Source: Pontiella desulfatans
GTDB lineage: Bacteria; Verrucomicrobiota; Kiritimatiellia; Kiritimatiellales; Pontiellaceae
Direction of reading: 5' to 3'
DNA length: 64,000 nucleotides
Assembly: GCF_900890425.1 (NCBI RefSeq)
Contig: NZ_CAAHFG010000001.1
Coordinates: forward strand, 1,302,001 to 1,366,000
Each line of letters starts with the position of its first letter. Positions within the stretch are counted from its first letter, which is position 1. The position numbers and the translations under genes are program-made. The notes beneath the pieces are model-generated. The model searched no databases, was not told where the DNA came from, and saw only the letters and a program-made list of their open reading frames with translations. This document shows, in pieces, positions 25,349-34,883 of this stretch.

Positions 25349-27217
25349 TTGATTAAAAAAGGTAAAAAAACGAAGGGTGTGGTCAAGGGGGCTCCGAGCG
25401 GGTTTGTGGTGAGTTTGCTGGTGCATGCGGCGGCGTTCCTGCTGGCCGGCATGCTGGTGGTGTTCACGGTGCACCAGAAGGAGGAGACGAAGTTTGTTCC
25501 GCCGAAGCCGGTCGACCGCCCGAAGATGAAGCTCAAGAAGCCGAAGGTGAAGGTGAAGAAGACGGCCAAGCCGAAACCGACCACCCGCATCGTGACAAAG
25601 GTCAAGCGCGCCAGCATGCCGGACATCCAGCTGCCGGAAATGAGCGGGATGGCGGATGGCCTGGTCGGGGACATCGGCGGGTTCGAGCTACTGCCGGATT
25701 TGCAGCAGATGACGGTCTTCGGCGGCGGGCAGACCATCGGCAACGACTTTGTCGGCACCTTCTACGATTTCAAGCGCGACCGCGCCGGCCGCCCGATCCC
25801 GATGTCGGATGTCCAGTTCGTGGACGCGATGATCAAGTTTAATTCCAGCGGCTGGAAGCCCTCGTCGATCAGCCGCTACTACCGCTCGCCGAACAAGCGG
25901 TATGCGACGAGTTTCATGATGCCGCCGATCCGCTCGTCGGTTGCGCCGACCGCGTTCAACGAAGCCGACACCATCGGCTATGCGTGGATGGTCCACTACA
26001 AGGGGAAGTTGGTTTATCCGGAGGATATCAAGTTCCGTTTCTGGGGGATGGGCGACGATATCCTGGCGGTGCGGGTGAACGGGGAGATCGTGCTCAACGC
26101 CTGCTGGGAGGATAACAACCGGGGCACCTACCTGATCGGCGGGAAGTGGGTGAGCAACGCCACCAAGAACCGCCAGTTCTACATGGGCAACAACCTGGCC
26201 TGGGGCGGCGACTGGATCGAGCTCAAGGCCGGCGAGCCGGTGGACATGGAGGTGATCGTCGGCGAGGTGCCGGGCGGCACCTTCTGCTCGATGCTGACGG
26301 TGGAGGTCGAAGACGCGGAATACGAAAACAACCGCCAGAGCCGCGGCATCTTCCCGATGTTCAAGACGGCGGAAACCACGCACGACCTGGCCGATGCCAT
26401 CCTCGAGCATCTCGTTCCGGGCGAGGCCGACGTTTTCAAAGGCCCCATCTTCCGGGACTACCTGGTGCCCGAAAACACCAACACCGCGGTGGTGGCCGAG
26501 CAGGAGGCCGAAGCCCCGGAGCCCGGGGCGGAGGAGGAGCCTTCCAAGATGCGGTTGTGGACGCTTAACAACGGCAAGACCGTCGAAGCCGAATACATCA
26601 CCAAGATCGGCAACGATGTCGTGCTGCGTTCGGCCAAGGGCAAGCAGGTCAAGGTGCCCGTGGCGGAGGTTTCGGCCGAAGACATCGACTATATCCAGAT
26701 CTCGAATCCGCCGAAGTTCTCGGTCGATTTCCTTCGCTCGAGCAAGCAGGTGTTCATCGAAACCACGCCCTACCTCAACGAAACCCCGCCGCGCGTCCTC
26801 GAATGGACCTTTGGGGCCAAGCTGAAGCAGGAAAACTCCATGGCCTACGACCACGAGCTGAAGGTGGAATACTATGCGTTCGGCCAGCAGTATCTCGACG
26901 CCGACAAATACAAGCTGCTCGACCACCAGGTTGCGCACTTCACCCCGACGGCCGAGAACAAGCGCGCCTTCCGGATGGAAGGGAAGCGGGCCGTCCAGCT
27001 GATGGACTACGACCTGATGGACCACCGCCGCGGCATGCGCGTGGCCGAAAGTCTGGTGCTGGTCACCGACGTCCGCGGCGAAATCGTTGCCTACAATTCG
27101 ACGGCGAACTGGCTGTACGACAACCTCGAAACCCTGCAGGAGCGACAAGTAGGCCAGTTCCTCGACAAGAGCTGCGAGCGGGTCTACCCCACCGGCCCCA
27201 AACCCACGAGATATTAG
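25349..27217 (+). CDS. Membrane-anchored TonB-like protein with SHD1-like segment
   Basis: 622 residues from TTG 25349, which has AGGGGAGAGG upstream; an in-frame GTG at 25268 would add 27 residues but has no good site. One membrane helix (about residues 17-40, SGFVVSLLVHAAAFLLAG) is followed by a Pro/Lys-rich stretch (PPKPVDRPKMKLKKPKVK), the arrangement of TonB. It lacks the usual TonB C-terminal domain. The periplasmic part contains a PA14-like strand-rich region (about residues 120-320, with DDILAVRVNGEIV). Later comes a segment MRLWTLNNGKTVEAEYITKI...VPVAEVSAEDIDYI that resembles an SHD1 domain. The combination is unusual. A role in envelope energy transfer or surface-protein assembly is speculative. 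Confidence 0.55.
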   Translation: MIKKGKKTKGVVKGAPSGFVVSLLVHAAAFLLAGMLVVFTVHQKEETKFVPPKPVDRPKMKLKKPKVKVKKTAKPKPTTRIVTKVKRASMPDIQLPEMSGMADGLVGDIGGFELLPDLQQMTVFGGGQTIGNDFVGTFYDFKRDRAGRPIPMSDVQFVDAMIKFNSSGWKPSSISRYYRSPNKRYATSFMMPPIRSSVAPTAFNEADTIGYAWMVHYKGKLVYPEDIKFRFWGMGDDILAVRVNGEIVLNACWEDNNRGTYLIGGKWVSNATKNRQFYMGNNLAWGGDWIELKAGEPVDMEVIVGEVPGGTFCSMLTVEVEDAEYENNRQSRGIFPMFKTAETTHDLADAILEHLVPGEADVFKGPIFRDYLVPENTNTAVVAEQEAEAPEPGAEEEPSKMRLWTLNNGKTVEAEYITKIGNDVVLRSAKGKQVKVPVAEVSAEDIDYIQISNPPKFSVDFLRSSKQVFIETTPYLNETPPRVLEWTFGAKLKQENSMAYDHELKVEYYAFGQQYLDADKYKLLDHQVAHFTPTAENKRAFRMEGKRAVQLMDYDLMDHRRGMRVAESLVLVTDVRGEIVAYNSTANWLYDNLETLQERQVGQFLDKSCERVYPTGPKPTRY

Positions 27218-27345
27218 TTTCCCTCCCCGCAACGGAAGGTCCATTGCCCGTTCCCGGCGCGGAACCATCCTGCAAATGGGGGATGCCTGGGCATTGGAAA
27301 ACCTGTATGTTCCTTGCTTCACTGAATAGTTGAGGTTGGGGGCAG

Positions 27346-29742
27346 ATGAAGCGATCGGCATGGAAAATCGGGTTGTTGGCAATGGGGCTTTTGTCTTCCT
27401 TGGCCGTGGCGGAGGACGTGAACCGGCATTATACCTTCATCTATTTCGAAAACGGCTATCCGACCCGTCTGTCCAAATACCGCCGGGCGGAAAGCATGGC
27501 CAACCGACCGGCCCGCGAGAATCCGGATGTGGTGGTGCAGACCGGGTTCTATAGCCTGAAACTCGATTGCGACACCATGCAGTTGTCGGGCTACGATGCG
27601 CTGGACGGTTCCGATTACATAACGGCATTGAACCAGACGGTCTCCAGCTTTTCGCCGGCAAGACTAACGCTGCGGGTGGAAAAGAACGGCGTTCTTTATA
27701 CCTGCACGTCCGGGATCGTGCAGGAAGGGGCCGACCAGAAGGTACGTTTGATCGAAAGCGGGCAGTATGTCCAACGGTTCGATCATGTGGGGCTGGTCTT
27801 TACGGACAAGTTCGGCAACTCGCTTGACGGACGGGGGCGGTTGGAGATCACGGCGTGGGCGGATCGCGTCAGCCTCCTGCTCGATATGTCCGGAATCGAT
27901 GGTGTCGGTAAAACGGGCATTCAGTTGGAGTCGCCGGCCGGCAAGATGCATCGGTCGGGGGGCAACGGGAACCGCGCATCGCTGATGCTGCACCCCCATG
28001 AGGATCGGTCGTTCCATCCCTTGGACGTTGCGGCATATGTCCGCAGGGCCGAGATGCTGAAGGACGGCAAGGCGCTGGAGTGTGTTTTCGACGAAGAGGA
28101 ATGCGGGTTGCGCTTCGATCTTCCGCTGGAACGAGTCCAGTTTCCTCAGGACAAGGACCGGTTGGATGAATATAGCATCGAGTTGAGCAACCCATCGAAG
28201 CAGGATGCGGTGCTCCCGTTGATCTTCAACGAGATCAAAACGCAGGCAATCACCGGAACCAGCATGCTGCTTTGCGAGGCCGATGGACGCCCAACGGGCA
28301 TCCCGGTACAGATTTCAAAAAACTGGCACAACGAGAAGGAACATCGGGTTAAGCACGACGGCCCGTGGCTCCGGGGCTATGCCATGGTTCCGATCAAGGC
28401 CGGTGAAAAGCGGACGCTACGCCTGCGCGTGGTAACCGGTTTCTGGGGCGGTGTGGCGGCGGTTTCATATTCGCACCTCAGCGTCATTGGCTACGGCGGA
28501 AACTGGAAGTGGGACGAGAGTGCGCTGGGCTGCTGGGGCGAATCGATGTGCTACGATCCCTCCCAGCACCTGGGGGCGGCCTTCATTGCCGACGTGCGCC
28601 CCGCCTTTACGTCGAGCAAGAATGGGGGTAAGGCCTACAACTGGACGGAGAATGTGGGCGGTGGCGACTTCCTCGTCTATTTCGATTCAAGCAATACCTA
28701 CCGTTGGGTGAAGCAGCAGAAAACCGCCTTCCATTGGACGGGCCCGAACATGACCGCAGTCCACTATTCCGGCGTCACCGACGACGATGCCATTCGCTTC
28801 AACTATCGCATCCGTTCGGTGCGGACGGCCGACTACCACCGACGTTTCCATTCCTATCGCTATGAGTTTTTGAAGGACGTCCTATCGCCGAAACGGCTGA
28901 TCTTCCACCAGATGGCGGCGGACTATTACCACTCGGTAAACTTTGAACAATACTATGTTGGCAATGAAGCCGGACTGACTAGGGAACTGGGGCGGACGGA
29001 AGGCCTTGACGGCTATGGCGATGAGCCGGTTCCCTTTAACCATTCATGGTTGCTCGCGGACGATACCTGGTGCAGCGATCGCGAATCATCCAATCCAAAG
29101 GGGCGGCGGGGCCTGCTCTTCATGGAGTCGTCCCTCAATGGCCAACCGTTTCCTGTCCATATGCATCCATTCGGTGTTGCGCGCGGGAAAAACAGCAAGA
29201 TGAGTTTTGATCTCGGCGCGGAATCGGTCAGTAGATCCTACAAGGCCGGGGATGTGGTGACGGGGGAGCTTGAATTTATTCTGCCGGCGAAAAATGCGGA
29301 GGTTTACTGGGGCGATGACCAAGAATTTGTCGAACGTCTGAAAACGCAGGGTTCCGAGGTCTGGAAAATGGTGGCGGATGAGTATGCCCACAATATTCAG
29401 CTGCCGGTTGAGGTTGAATCGGGGACATTGCTCAAGAACTACCCGCTGGAAATCCAGGCCGCTGAAAACAGCAAGGTGCTGGCCGACTTCACCGTCGGGC
29501 GCGGCGGGGTCGGCCACGTTCCGATCATCATCCGCAACGTTCCGGCAGGGTGGGCCTTGAAGGCCGAGCGGCAGGTAAAAGGAAAATGGTTGCCCCTCGA
29601 GTCGGTCGATACCGAAGGGCACAACTATTACCAAGCCATCCGCAATACCTCCGGCACCCTGGACTGCACCTTCAACATCAACCGCCCCTCGACCAACCTG
29701 GCCGAGGCGTGGCGCATCCGGATCATTAAGTCTGGCAACTAG
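27346..29742 (+). CDS. Large secreted protein of unknown family
   Basis: 798 residues with a signal peptide ending at SLAVAED. The mature N-terminus reads RHYTFIYFENGYPTRLSKYRRAES, then VVVQTGFYSLKLDCD, YVQRFDHVGLVFTDK and ITAWADRVSLLLDMSG. The same block occurs in the last gene of the window, there fused behind a sulfatase. The middle has many Trp, Tyr and Gly (GYGGNWKWDESALGCWGESMCYD, VGGGDFLVYFDSSNTYRW), as in carbohydrate-active beta-sandwich or barrel enzymes. Candidate acidic and His residues are numerous, but I cannot assign a fold or active site. The C-terminal 120 residues look like an Ig-like domain (VGHVPIIIRNVPAGW). I infer a role in binding or cleaving a polysaccharide. Confidence 0.55.
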   Translation: MKRSAWKIGLLAMGLLSSLAVAEDVNRHYTFIYFENGYPTRLSKYRRAESMANRPARENPDVVVQTGFYSLKLDCDTMQLSGYDALDGSDYITALNQTVSSFSPARLTLRVEKNGVLYTCTSGIVQEGADQKVRLIESGQYVQRFDHVGLVFTDKFGNSLDGRGRLEITAWADRVSLLLDMSGIDGVGKTGIQLESPAGKMHRSGGNGNRASLMLHPHEDRSFHPLDVAAYVRRAEMLKDGKALECVFDEEECGLRFDLPLERVQFPQDKDRLDEYSIELSNPSKQDAVLPLIFNEIKTQAITGTSMLLCEADGRPTGIPVQISKNWHNEKEHRVKHDGPWLRGYAMVPIKAGEKRTLRLRVVTGFWGGVAAVSYSHLSVIGYGGNWKWDESALGCWGESMCYDPSQHLGAAFIADVRPAFTSSKNGGKAYNWTENVGGGDFLVYFDSSNTYRWVKQQKTAFHWTGPNMTAVHYSGVTDDDAIRFNYRIRSVRTADYHRRFHSYRYEFLKDVLSPKRLIFHQMAADYYHSVNFEQYYVGNEAGLTRELGRTEGLDGYGDEPVPFNHSWLLADDTWCSDRESSNPKGRRGLLFMESSLNGQPFPVHMHPFGVARGKNSKMSFDLGAESVSRSYKAGDVVTGELEFILPAKNAEVYWGDDQEFVERLKTQGSEVWKMVADEYAHNIQLPVEVESGTLLKNYPLEIQAAENSKVLADFTVGRGGVGHVPIIIRNVPAGWALKAERQVKGKWLPLESVDTEGHNYYQAIRNTSGTLDCTFNINRPSTNLAEAWRIRIIKSGN

Positions 29743-30087
29743 CGCCGGTCGGTTAAAGAGGGTGCCGCGCAGTTCTTGATGCTGTCTTGAATCTTGAAAC
29801 CCAACCGTTTGGCTCAGGGCTTCCGTTTTGCTCGCAGATGTTCAGTTTAGCCGGGTGGTTCCCTATATTACAGTTCGCGAACTGTGATAGTTAATAATAA
29901 AGTAATCACATAAATTATTCCCTTTAATGACCTGGGCGGGGCATGGGCGTTTCGTCGCGCGGTTCCCCGGGGCGTTTCCCGCATGCAGGGCACCGTGCTA
30001 CGGAATTGCGCGAAGCGCCCTGATGCGGCAACACCGTCGCCGTTTTCAATTTCCCTGTAGACCGAAGCGCGGAGCCGGTGTCCCCGT
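29743..30087. other. 345-bp convergent intergenic region, AT-rich centre
   Basis: Lies between two genes that end toward each other. No coding signal is convincing; the 69-codon frame at 29927-30136 has no ribosome binding site and runs into the sulfatase gene. The centre (about 29860-29925) is AT-rich and holds a perfect 16-bp palindrome. No strong terminator hairpin with a T-run was seen. Confidence 0.5.
29870..29885. promoter_or_regulatory. Perfect 16-bp palindrome ACAGTTCGCGAACTGT
   Basis: Fully self-complementary and embedded in AT-rich sequence (TATATT before, GATAGTTAATAATAAAG after). This looks like a binding site for a dimeric regulator, yet it lies between convergent genes, not before a start codon. 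Confidence 0.4.
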
Positions 30088-31911
30088 CTATCGCTTCTTC
30101 AGCTGCGGCGGGATGCGGCCGAAGTTAGGGTCGTAGACGGGGATGCCCATGCCCTGCGGGGTTTGCCATCCGGGTTTGGGTTTATGGGTCACGTAGGCAT
30201 AGTAGGGCGTTGCGGAAAGATCGTCGCCAATGAAGACCGGGGATAGATTGGTGAGGCCCTTCTTGAGCGAAACCGTGAAGGTGACTTCCTTGGCACCGGA
30301 CGGAATCGGTTTGGTTTCGTCCACATCGCCGATGCGCATGCGTGCCTGCTTGTAGTTGAAGGCCTTGCCGTAGGTTCCGTCGTTGATGCCTTTGTCGGCC
30401 TCGACCGGCCAGCGGCGCAGCGAGATTTCGTAGTTGCCATCGCGTTCGACCTCGATCGCCCAGTGCGAAATTTCTGCCACGTCGCCGTTTTTGATATGGT
30501 TTTGGTGCCATGGCGGCAGCTTGTCGATCAGCCAGTCGTGGGAGGAGAGCGAAACGATGGGCGCTTTTTCCGAACCGATCACCATGTAGCTAGTCTGGTC
30601 GTGTTCCCGCGAAACGTCGTTCCAGAATTTGTCGTATTCCGCGCGCAGCTTTTGGAACACTTCCGGGTGTTGGGCGGACAGGTCTTCGGCTTGCTTTGGA
30701 TCTTTTCTGACCTCGAACAGCTCCTTCCCGTTCACGAGTCGCCACTGGTCGGTCATGACGGAGCACTTGCGCCACTTGATAGGATCGACCACGCGTTGCG
30801 ATTCCACCACCAACGCACGGTCCGGCCAGCTCCGGCCTTTGGAAAAGAGCAGGGGGGCCAGGCTGGTTCCATCGAACTCGATCTTCGGTGCGGTCAGGCC
30901 GCACAGATCGATGAAGGTCGGCAGGATATCGATGTGGGCCGTCAGTTGTTCAATGGATTTGCCGGGCTCGATCTTGCCATCCGGCCAACGGATGATGAAC
31001 GGAACGCGGTGGCCACCTTCGTATTCCGAACCTTTCTTACCGCGCATGTTGCCGTCGTAGCCGCGGCCGTTCTGCAGGCCGCCGGCCGTTCCGTTGTCGG
31101 TCTGGAACACCAGGATGGTGTTTTCGGCAATGCCTTCGGCCTCCAGCAGTTTCATGAGCTTCGCCATGTTGTCGTCGATGTTGGTGATCATGCCGTAGAC
31201 CTCGGGGATCGAGACATTGGGATTGCCTTCATAGGGCTTGGAGTATTCCTCCGGGCAATAGTAGGGGCCGTGCGGGGCGTTGGTGGTGATGTAGGCGAAG
31301 AACGGTTTGTTTTTGTTGGTCTTGATGAACTTCATGCCTTCATCGAACCAGACATCGGTGCAGAAGCCCTCGAAACGCTGGTGCTTGCCGTTGACGATGT
31401 AGGTGTCGTCGAAATAGTCGTTGCCCCAATAGTCGGGTGCCTGGCCGACCCCGCCCGCCTGGTGGTAGACGCAGTGCTGGAAGCCGCGGTCTTCGGGCCG
31501 GAAGGGGTAGCAATCTCCGAGGTGCCATTTTCCGAAGATACCGGTTGAATATCCGTTGGCGCTGAAGACGTCGGCCATGGTGGTTTCGCGGCGGCGCAGC
31601 ATGCTGCGGCCCTGCACGGTGTGCCACACGCCGACGCGGTCGGAATAGCGGCCGGTCATCAGCGCCGATCGGGTCGGGGCGCAAGTGGGATCGACGTGGT
31701 AGTTATTGAGCAGCGTGCCCTGCGTGCGCAGTTTATCGATGTTCGGCGTTTTGATGGCCGGGTTGCCGGTGAACGCCAGGTCGCCATAGCCCTGGTCGTC
31801 GGTAATCACAATAATGACGTTGGGCTTTTTCGCCTTGTCGCCAAGTGCCGGTACGGTTGCCAAGGCTGTTGCCCCGGCCATGAAAAATCTACGGTTAACT
31901 TCCAGTCCCAT
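30088..31911 (-). CDS. Tat-exported arylsulfatase, formylglycine (Cys) type
   Basis: 607 residues from ATG 31911 (AAGGAGAACAGG upstream). The longer frame to 31986 lacks a site. The N-terminus [13 protein letters not shown] has a twin-arginine signal, so it is exported folded. The active-site set is complete: [27 protein letters not shown] with Cys77 for formylglycine, [16 protein letters not shown] and [11 protein letters not shown]-terminal accessory domain (from about residue 470) contains [19 protein letters not shown], as in the bacterial family with a sugar-binding-like tail. It is co-oriented with, and downstream of, the kinase/regulator pair, though a possible terminator lies between. 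Substrate unknown. Confidence 0.92.
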   Translation of the reverse strand: MGLEVNRRFFMAGATALATVPALGDKAKKPNVIIVITDDQGYGDLAFTGNPAIKTPNIDKLRTQGTLLNNYHVDPTCAPTRSALMTGRYSDRVGVWHTVQGRSMLRRRETTMADVFSANGYSTGIFGKWHLGDCYPFRPEDRGFQHCVYHQAGGVGQAPDYWGNDYFDDTYIVNGKHQRFEGFCTDVWFDEGMKFIKTNKNKPFFAYITTNAPHGPYYCPEEYSKPYEGNPNVSIPEVYGMITNIDDNMAKLMKLLEAEGIAENTILVFQTDNGTAGGLQNGRGYDGNMRGKKGSEYEGGHRVPFIIRWPDGKIEPGKSIEQLTAHIDILPTFIDLCGLTAPKIEFDGTSLAPLLFSKGRSWPDRALVVESQRVVDPIKWRKCSVMTDQWRLVNGKELFEVRKDPKQAEDLSAQHPEVFQKLRAEYDKFWNDVSREHDQTSYMVIGSEKAPIVSLSSHDWLIDKLPPWHQNHIKNGDVAEISHWAIEVERDGNYEISLRRWPVEADKGINDGTYGKAFNYKQARMRIGDVDETKPIPSGAKEVTFTVSLKKGLTNLSPVFIGDDLSATPYYAYVTHKPKPGWQTPQGMGIPVYDPNFGRIPPQLKKR

Positions 31912-32020
31912 CCTGTTCTCCTTTTCCATCCATTTAAAGCGAACAGAGTAGCAGGCAATGGTTTGGAGGGCATCCCTCAAACACACGATGTTCGCAAATA
32001 CAGTCTATCCGTTCAGTGAA

Positions 32021-32052
32021 AAGCCGACCAGGAAAGCAACCCCGTCCGGCTT
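32021..32052 (-). terminator. Possible terminator after the first response regulator
   Basis: On the minus strand AAGCCGGAC pairs with GTCGGCTT across a 15-base loop and is followed by TTC. It lies 6 bases after the regulator stop codon. The T-run is short, so it may be weak or allow read-through into the sulfatase. Confidence 0.4.
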
Positions 32053-32057
32053 CCGCG

Positions 32058-32723
32058 TTATTCATCAAGGGGGAAGAGGCCGAGGCGGTGGGCTTTGTTG
32101 ATGGCCGAGGGTGCGTTGCGGACGCCGAGCTTGTCGTAGATGTGGGTCACGTGGGTATCGACGGTCGTGTAGCTGATGCCGAGTTGGTCGGCGATCTCCT
32201 TTTTAACGAAGCCTTCCCCGAGCAGGGTCAGGATTTCGAGTTCGCGGGGGGTGAGGATCTGCTCCATTTCCCCCTTGGGCAGCCGGGTCTGCAGGGTGTC
32301 GAGGATGAAGCGGGCAACGCCGGTGTCGAGTGAGGCGCCGCCATCCATGGTGGAGCGGATGCCTTCGGTAATCTGGGCGAGCGTCGATGATTTGAGCAAA
32401 TAGCCTGAAGCGCCGCGCGAGATGGCGCGCAGCACGTCGGCCTCCTCGTCGGACTGGGTGAGGATCATGATCTTGGCGTCGGGCAGGGCGGATTTGAAGT
32501 AGGGCAGCGAATCCAGGCCGTCCATTCCGGGTAGGCGGAGGTCGAGCAGCACGAGGTCGGGCACCTTGCGCATCGACATGTCCTGCAGGCTGCGCAGCGC
32601 GATCTCGGATGTGCCGAATTGGCTGATCAGCTCAATATCTATTTCATCTTCGAGGGCGAGGTCGATTACTTCCCGGTATTCGGGATTGTCCTCGACCAGC
32701 ATGACGCGGATTTTCCGACTCAT
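32058..32723 (-). CDS. NarL/FixJ-type response regulator
   Basis: 221 residues. The receiver domain has acidic pocket EDN (residues 11-13), phosphorylation site Asp61 in VLLDLRLPGMDG, Thr/Ser in ILTQSDEEAD and Lys in YLLKSS. The C-terminal LuxR helix-turn-helix (LTPRELEILTLLGEGFVKKEIADQLGISYTTVDTHVTHIYDKLGV) binds DNA. The gene overlaps the upstream kinase by 4 bases (ATGA), so the two are translationally coupled and form a two-component pair. It is a paralogue of the regulator at 43103-43771; both begin with an identical VMLVEDNPEYR-like stretch. Likely targets are the surface-protein and sulfatase genes around it (inference). Confidence 0.9.
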   Translation of the reverse strand: MSRKIRVMLVEDNPEYREVIDLALEDEIDIELISQFGTSEIALRSLQDMSMRKVPDLVLLDLRLPGMDGLDSLPYFKSALPDAKIMILTQSDEEADVLRAISRGASGYLLKSSTLAQITEGIRSTMDGGASLDTGVARFILDTLQTRLPKGEMEQILTPRELEILTLLGEGFVKKEIADQLGISYTTVDTHVTHIYDKLGVRNAPSAINKAHRLGLFPLDE

Positions 32724-34678
32724 AAAAGGGCTCCAAGTTTGCCGTGTTTCACTATAAGGGATATTTTGGTTCCGCCGGTTTCGGAGGCTTCGTTTTTCAC
32801 CAAGGCCCCCAGCAGCCGCGCGCGACGTTTCAGCGAGGAAGGAACCCCGCCGTCGAGCCCGTGCCCGTTATCGGATATGGTCAGCTCGATTCCCGTATTC
32901 GATGCCGCTAGGTTGGCGTGGACTTCGGTGGCGCCGGAGTGGCGGATAATGTTGATAAGGCATTCCTTGTAGAAAAGGAAGAGGTCGATGCGTTTGCGGA
33001 GTTTGAGCCGCGACAGGAGTTCTTCGCCTTCGAACTCAAGGCGGTAGTCGAGGTCGGCCATGATGCGTGCGGAGGTCTTGCGCATGTCGTCGACCAGGTC
33101 GCCGTATAGATCTTTGGCTTCGAGCATGTTGGTGCAGTGGCGCGCGGCGGCGCCGGTACGCTCGGTGAGCGCCCGCATGCGCTGGAGCAGTTTGTCGAGC
33201 TTGGCCGGCGATTCCTTGGCGGCCTGGGCGAGGTCGCCGAGCAGGCCGATGGCGTGGATGTTGGCACCGAGCTCGTCGTGCAGGTCGGCGGCGATCCGCT
33301 CGCGGGTGCGGAAAATGGCGCGCTGGCGGATGATGCGGTCGACGAGGATGGTGATGACGGTGCCGATGGCCAGGAGCGCGGCCAGCCAGCCCGTGAGCAG
33401 CAGGGTGGTTTTCTGGCGGGTATAGCGGCGGGTCAGTTCGGCGGTGATCAAAGGCCGTTCTTTTTCCAGCTTGTGGCGGAGCGCCAGCTGGTTGAGCCAG
33501 TCGCGAATGGGCAGGATGTTGCCATACATGTTGCGCCCGTCGGTTAAATTGACCAGCGGGCGGTGGGGGTTGGGGCGGTCGAAATTGGGCTTAACGCTCT
33601 TGCCCAGCGCCACATTCCGCCCATTGGAAAAGAGTTCGATTTCGGAAAAGCCAAGCCGGGGCGGCGTGTCTCCATAGAGCGTGTTCGATGACGGCTCCAC
33701 CACGGAGAGGTGCACATAGCGGCAGGTTGTGTCCGGGATGTGCCACATCATGATGGAGCCAATGTCGTAGATGGTGTCGAAGTGCTGGTCGAGCAAAGGA
33801 ACCGCATCGGAAAAATCGGACACGTTGGCTCCGGCGATATGCAGCCTTTTCGGAATGCCGATATCCCCGGCGTAGGCTTGCGGCAGGGTGTCGCTTGCGC
33901 CGACGGCGTGGAGGTGGATGCGGGAGATCGGATGGCTGCTTTCCAGATCGAGGGTCAGGGCGGGGTGGAGGTTGGTGCTTGGCGGAGTCAAATAGGCAAT
34001 GCTCTGTTCGCCGTGTGCCGCATCCATGAGGTACGGGACAAATCCATCGACTACGAAATCCTTGTCCCAAGCTCCGGAACTATTCGGTTGGTCGGAGGAG
34101 CTGGCAACGGTTTTTTTCAGTGCCACGTTTTCCTCTCCGCTGAAGACGAGGATTTCCGAGAACTGGAAAACATACAGGTTGTCGAATGCGCGGGGGGTCA
34201 GGGTGTCCGATTCCACCCGAATCCACGAGGCGGCTATGCCGTTGCAGGGAGTTACAAACGGGGCCACGCCGGGATCCATGCTGCCATTGCACGCATATTC
34301 GGCAATGAGCGTCCCGTTGGTATCTGCTTTGGTTCCTGCAATCAACCGTAGTTCCGCGGGAAATGCATCGGCCTGGAACCCTTTGTCTACGTCTCTGCGA
34401 ATACAGGGAATCAGCATGACTTCATCGAGGGGAACCTCCTTGCCGAAATCGATCTGAATCCACTCGTGTTGATCCTGGCTACTATGGGCAATCGAACGGT
34501 ATCCAATGGCCCCAATGCCGCTGCCCAGTCCATAGTCGGCCAGATCCTCGAGTTGCGAATCGATGGCCGCCAGGCGTTTTTCCAGATCGCCCAGCGAATG
34601 GTCGGCAAGCGGGTTCGCCATGGCCGATGCGGCCAGCGCAAGATATCCGAGTGCCATCTGTATTCGAGAGATTCCCAT
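32720..34678 (-). CDS. Histidine kinase with periplasmic F5/8-type-C-like sensor
   Basis: 652 residues. A signal peptide (to about residue 21) precedes a long helix, then two discoidin-like lobes: about 50-190 (HEWIQIDFGKEVPLDEVML, ASWIRVESDTL, FQFSEILVFSG) and about 205-360 (DFVVDGFVPYLMD, LTLDLESSHPISRIHLHAV, RYVHLSVVEPS, LGFSEIELFSNGRNVALGK). A coiled helix and one membrane helix (TTLLLTGWLAALLAIGTVITI) follow. The HisKA_3 box RIAADLHDELGANIHAIG has His467 as phospho-acceptor, and the ATPase domain ends with ISDNGHGLDGG. Discoidin lobes usually bind glycans, so the kinase probably senses a sugar. The N-terminal domain match is by eye. It divergently faces the surface-protein array. Confidence 0.85.
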   Translation of the reverse strand: MGISRIQMALGYLALAASAMANPLADHSLGDLEKRLAAIDSQLEDLADYGLGSGIGAIGYRSIAHSSQDQHEWIQIDFGKEVPLDEVMLIPCIRRDVDKGFQADAFPAELRLIAGTKADTNGTLIAEYACNGSMDPGVAPFVTPCNGIAASWIRVESDTLTPRAFDNLYVFQFSEILVFSGEENVALKKTVASSSDQPNSSGAWDKDFVVDGFVPYLMDAAHGEQSIAYLTPPSTNLHPALTLDLESSHPISRIHLHAVGASDTLPQAYAGDIGIPKRLHIAGANVSDFSDAVPLLDQHFDTIYDIGSIMMWHIPDTTCRYVHLSVVEPSSNTLYGDTPPRLGFSEIELFSNGRNVALGKSVKPNFDRPNPHRPLVNLTDGRNMYGNILPIRDWLNQLALRHKLEKERPLITAELTRRYTRQKTTLLLTGWLAALLAIGTVITILVDRIIRQRAIFRTRERIAADLHDELGANIHAIGLLGDLAQAAKESPAKLDKLLQRMRALTERTGAAARHCTNMLEAKDLYGDLVDDMRKTSARIMADLDYRLEFEGEELLSRLKLRKRIDLFLFYKECLINIIRHSGATEVHANLAASNTGIELTISDNGHGLDGGVPSSLKRRARLLGALVKNEASETGGTKISLIVKHGKLGALL

Positions 34679-34761
34679 GCCTGCTTATACCATGAACGGG
34701 ATAGGGGGCGATACGCCTTGTTGCATTGGTTTTTCCATGTTTAAAGCCTATTCCAGGCACC

Positions 34762-34853
34762 GGAGTCCATCTATCCCGTGAACACAGGATGGGCAACCTT
34801 TCCGGGTTTGGTAGCTTCGCTTACGAATCGGGGAAGGCGAGTGCTTTCCAAAC
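34762..34853 (+). promoter_or_regulatory. Conserved leader element, copy A
   Basis: A hairpin (34773-34790, ATCCCGTG / CACAGGAT with one mismatch) ends in ATGGGCA. The core GGTAGCTTCGCTTACGAATCGGGGAAGGC (34810-34838, given here in two parts: GGTA N5, then GCTTACGAATCG and GGGAAGGC) follows. GTTTGG (34806-34811) can pair with CCAAAC (34848-34853) around it. It sits 31 bases upstream of the next gene's start. Confidence 0.5.
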
Positions 34854-34883
34854 TGGTAAACCCAACCGAAGCAGGAGGAATAG

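Noticed and set aside
25688-27382. 564-codon minus-strand open frame opposite the TonB-like gene
   Set aside because: Arg/Val/Leu/His-rich translation typical of an antisense frame in GC-rich DNA; the plus-strand gene has membrane, linker and domain features.
29927-30136. 69-codon plus-strand open frame in the convergent intergenic region
   Set aside because: No ribosome binding site, Arg/Cys-rich composition and it overlaps the sulfatase end.
34800-34840. Sigma-54 promoter in the shared leader core
   Set aside because: GG and GC elements are seven bases apart, not the ten of a -24/-12 promoter.
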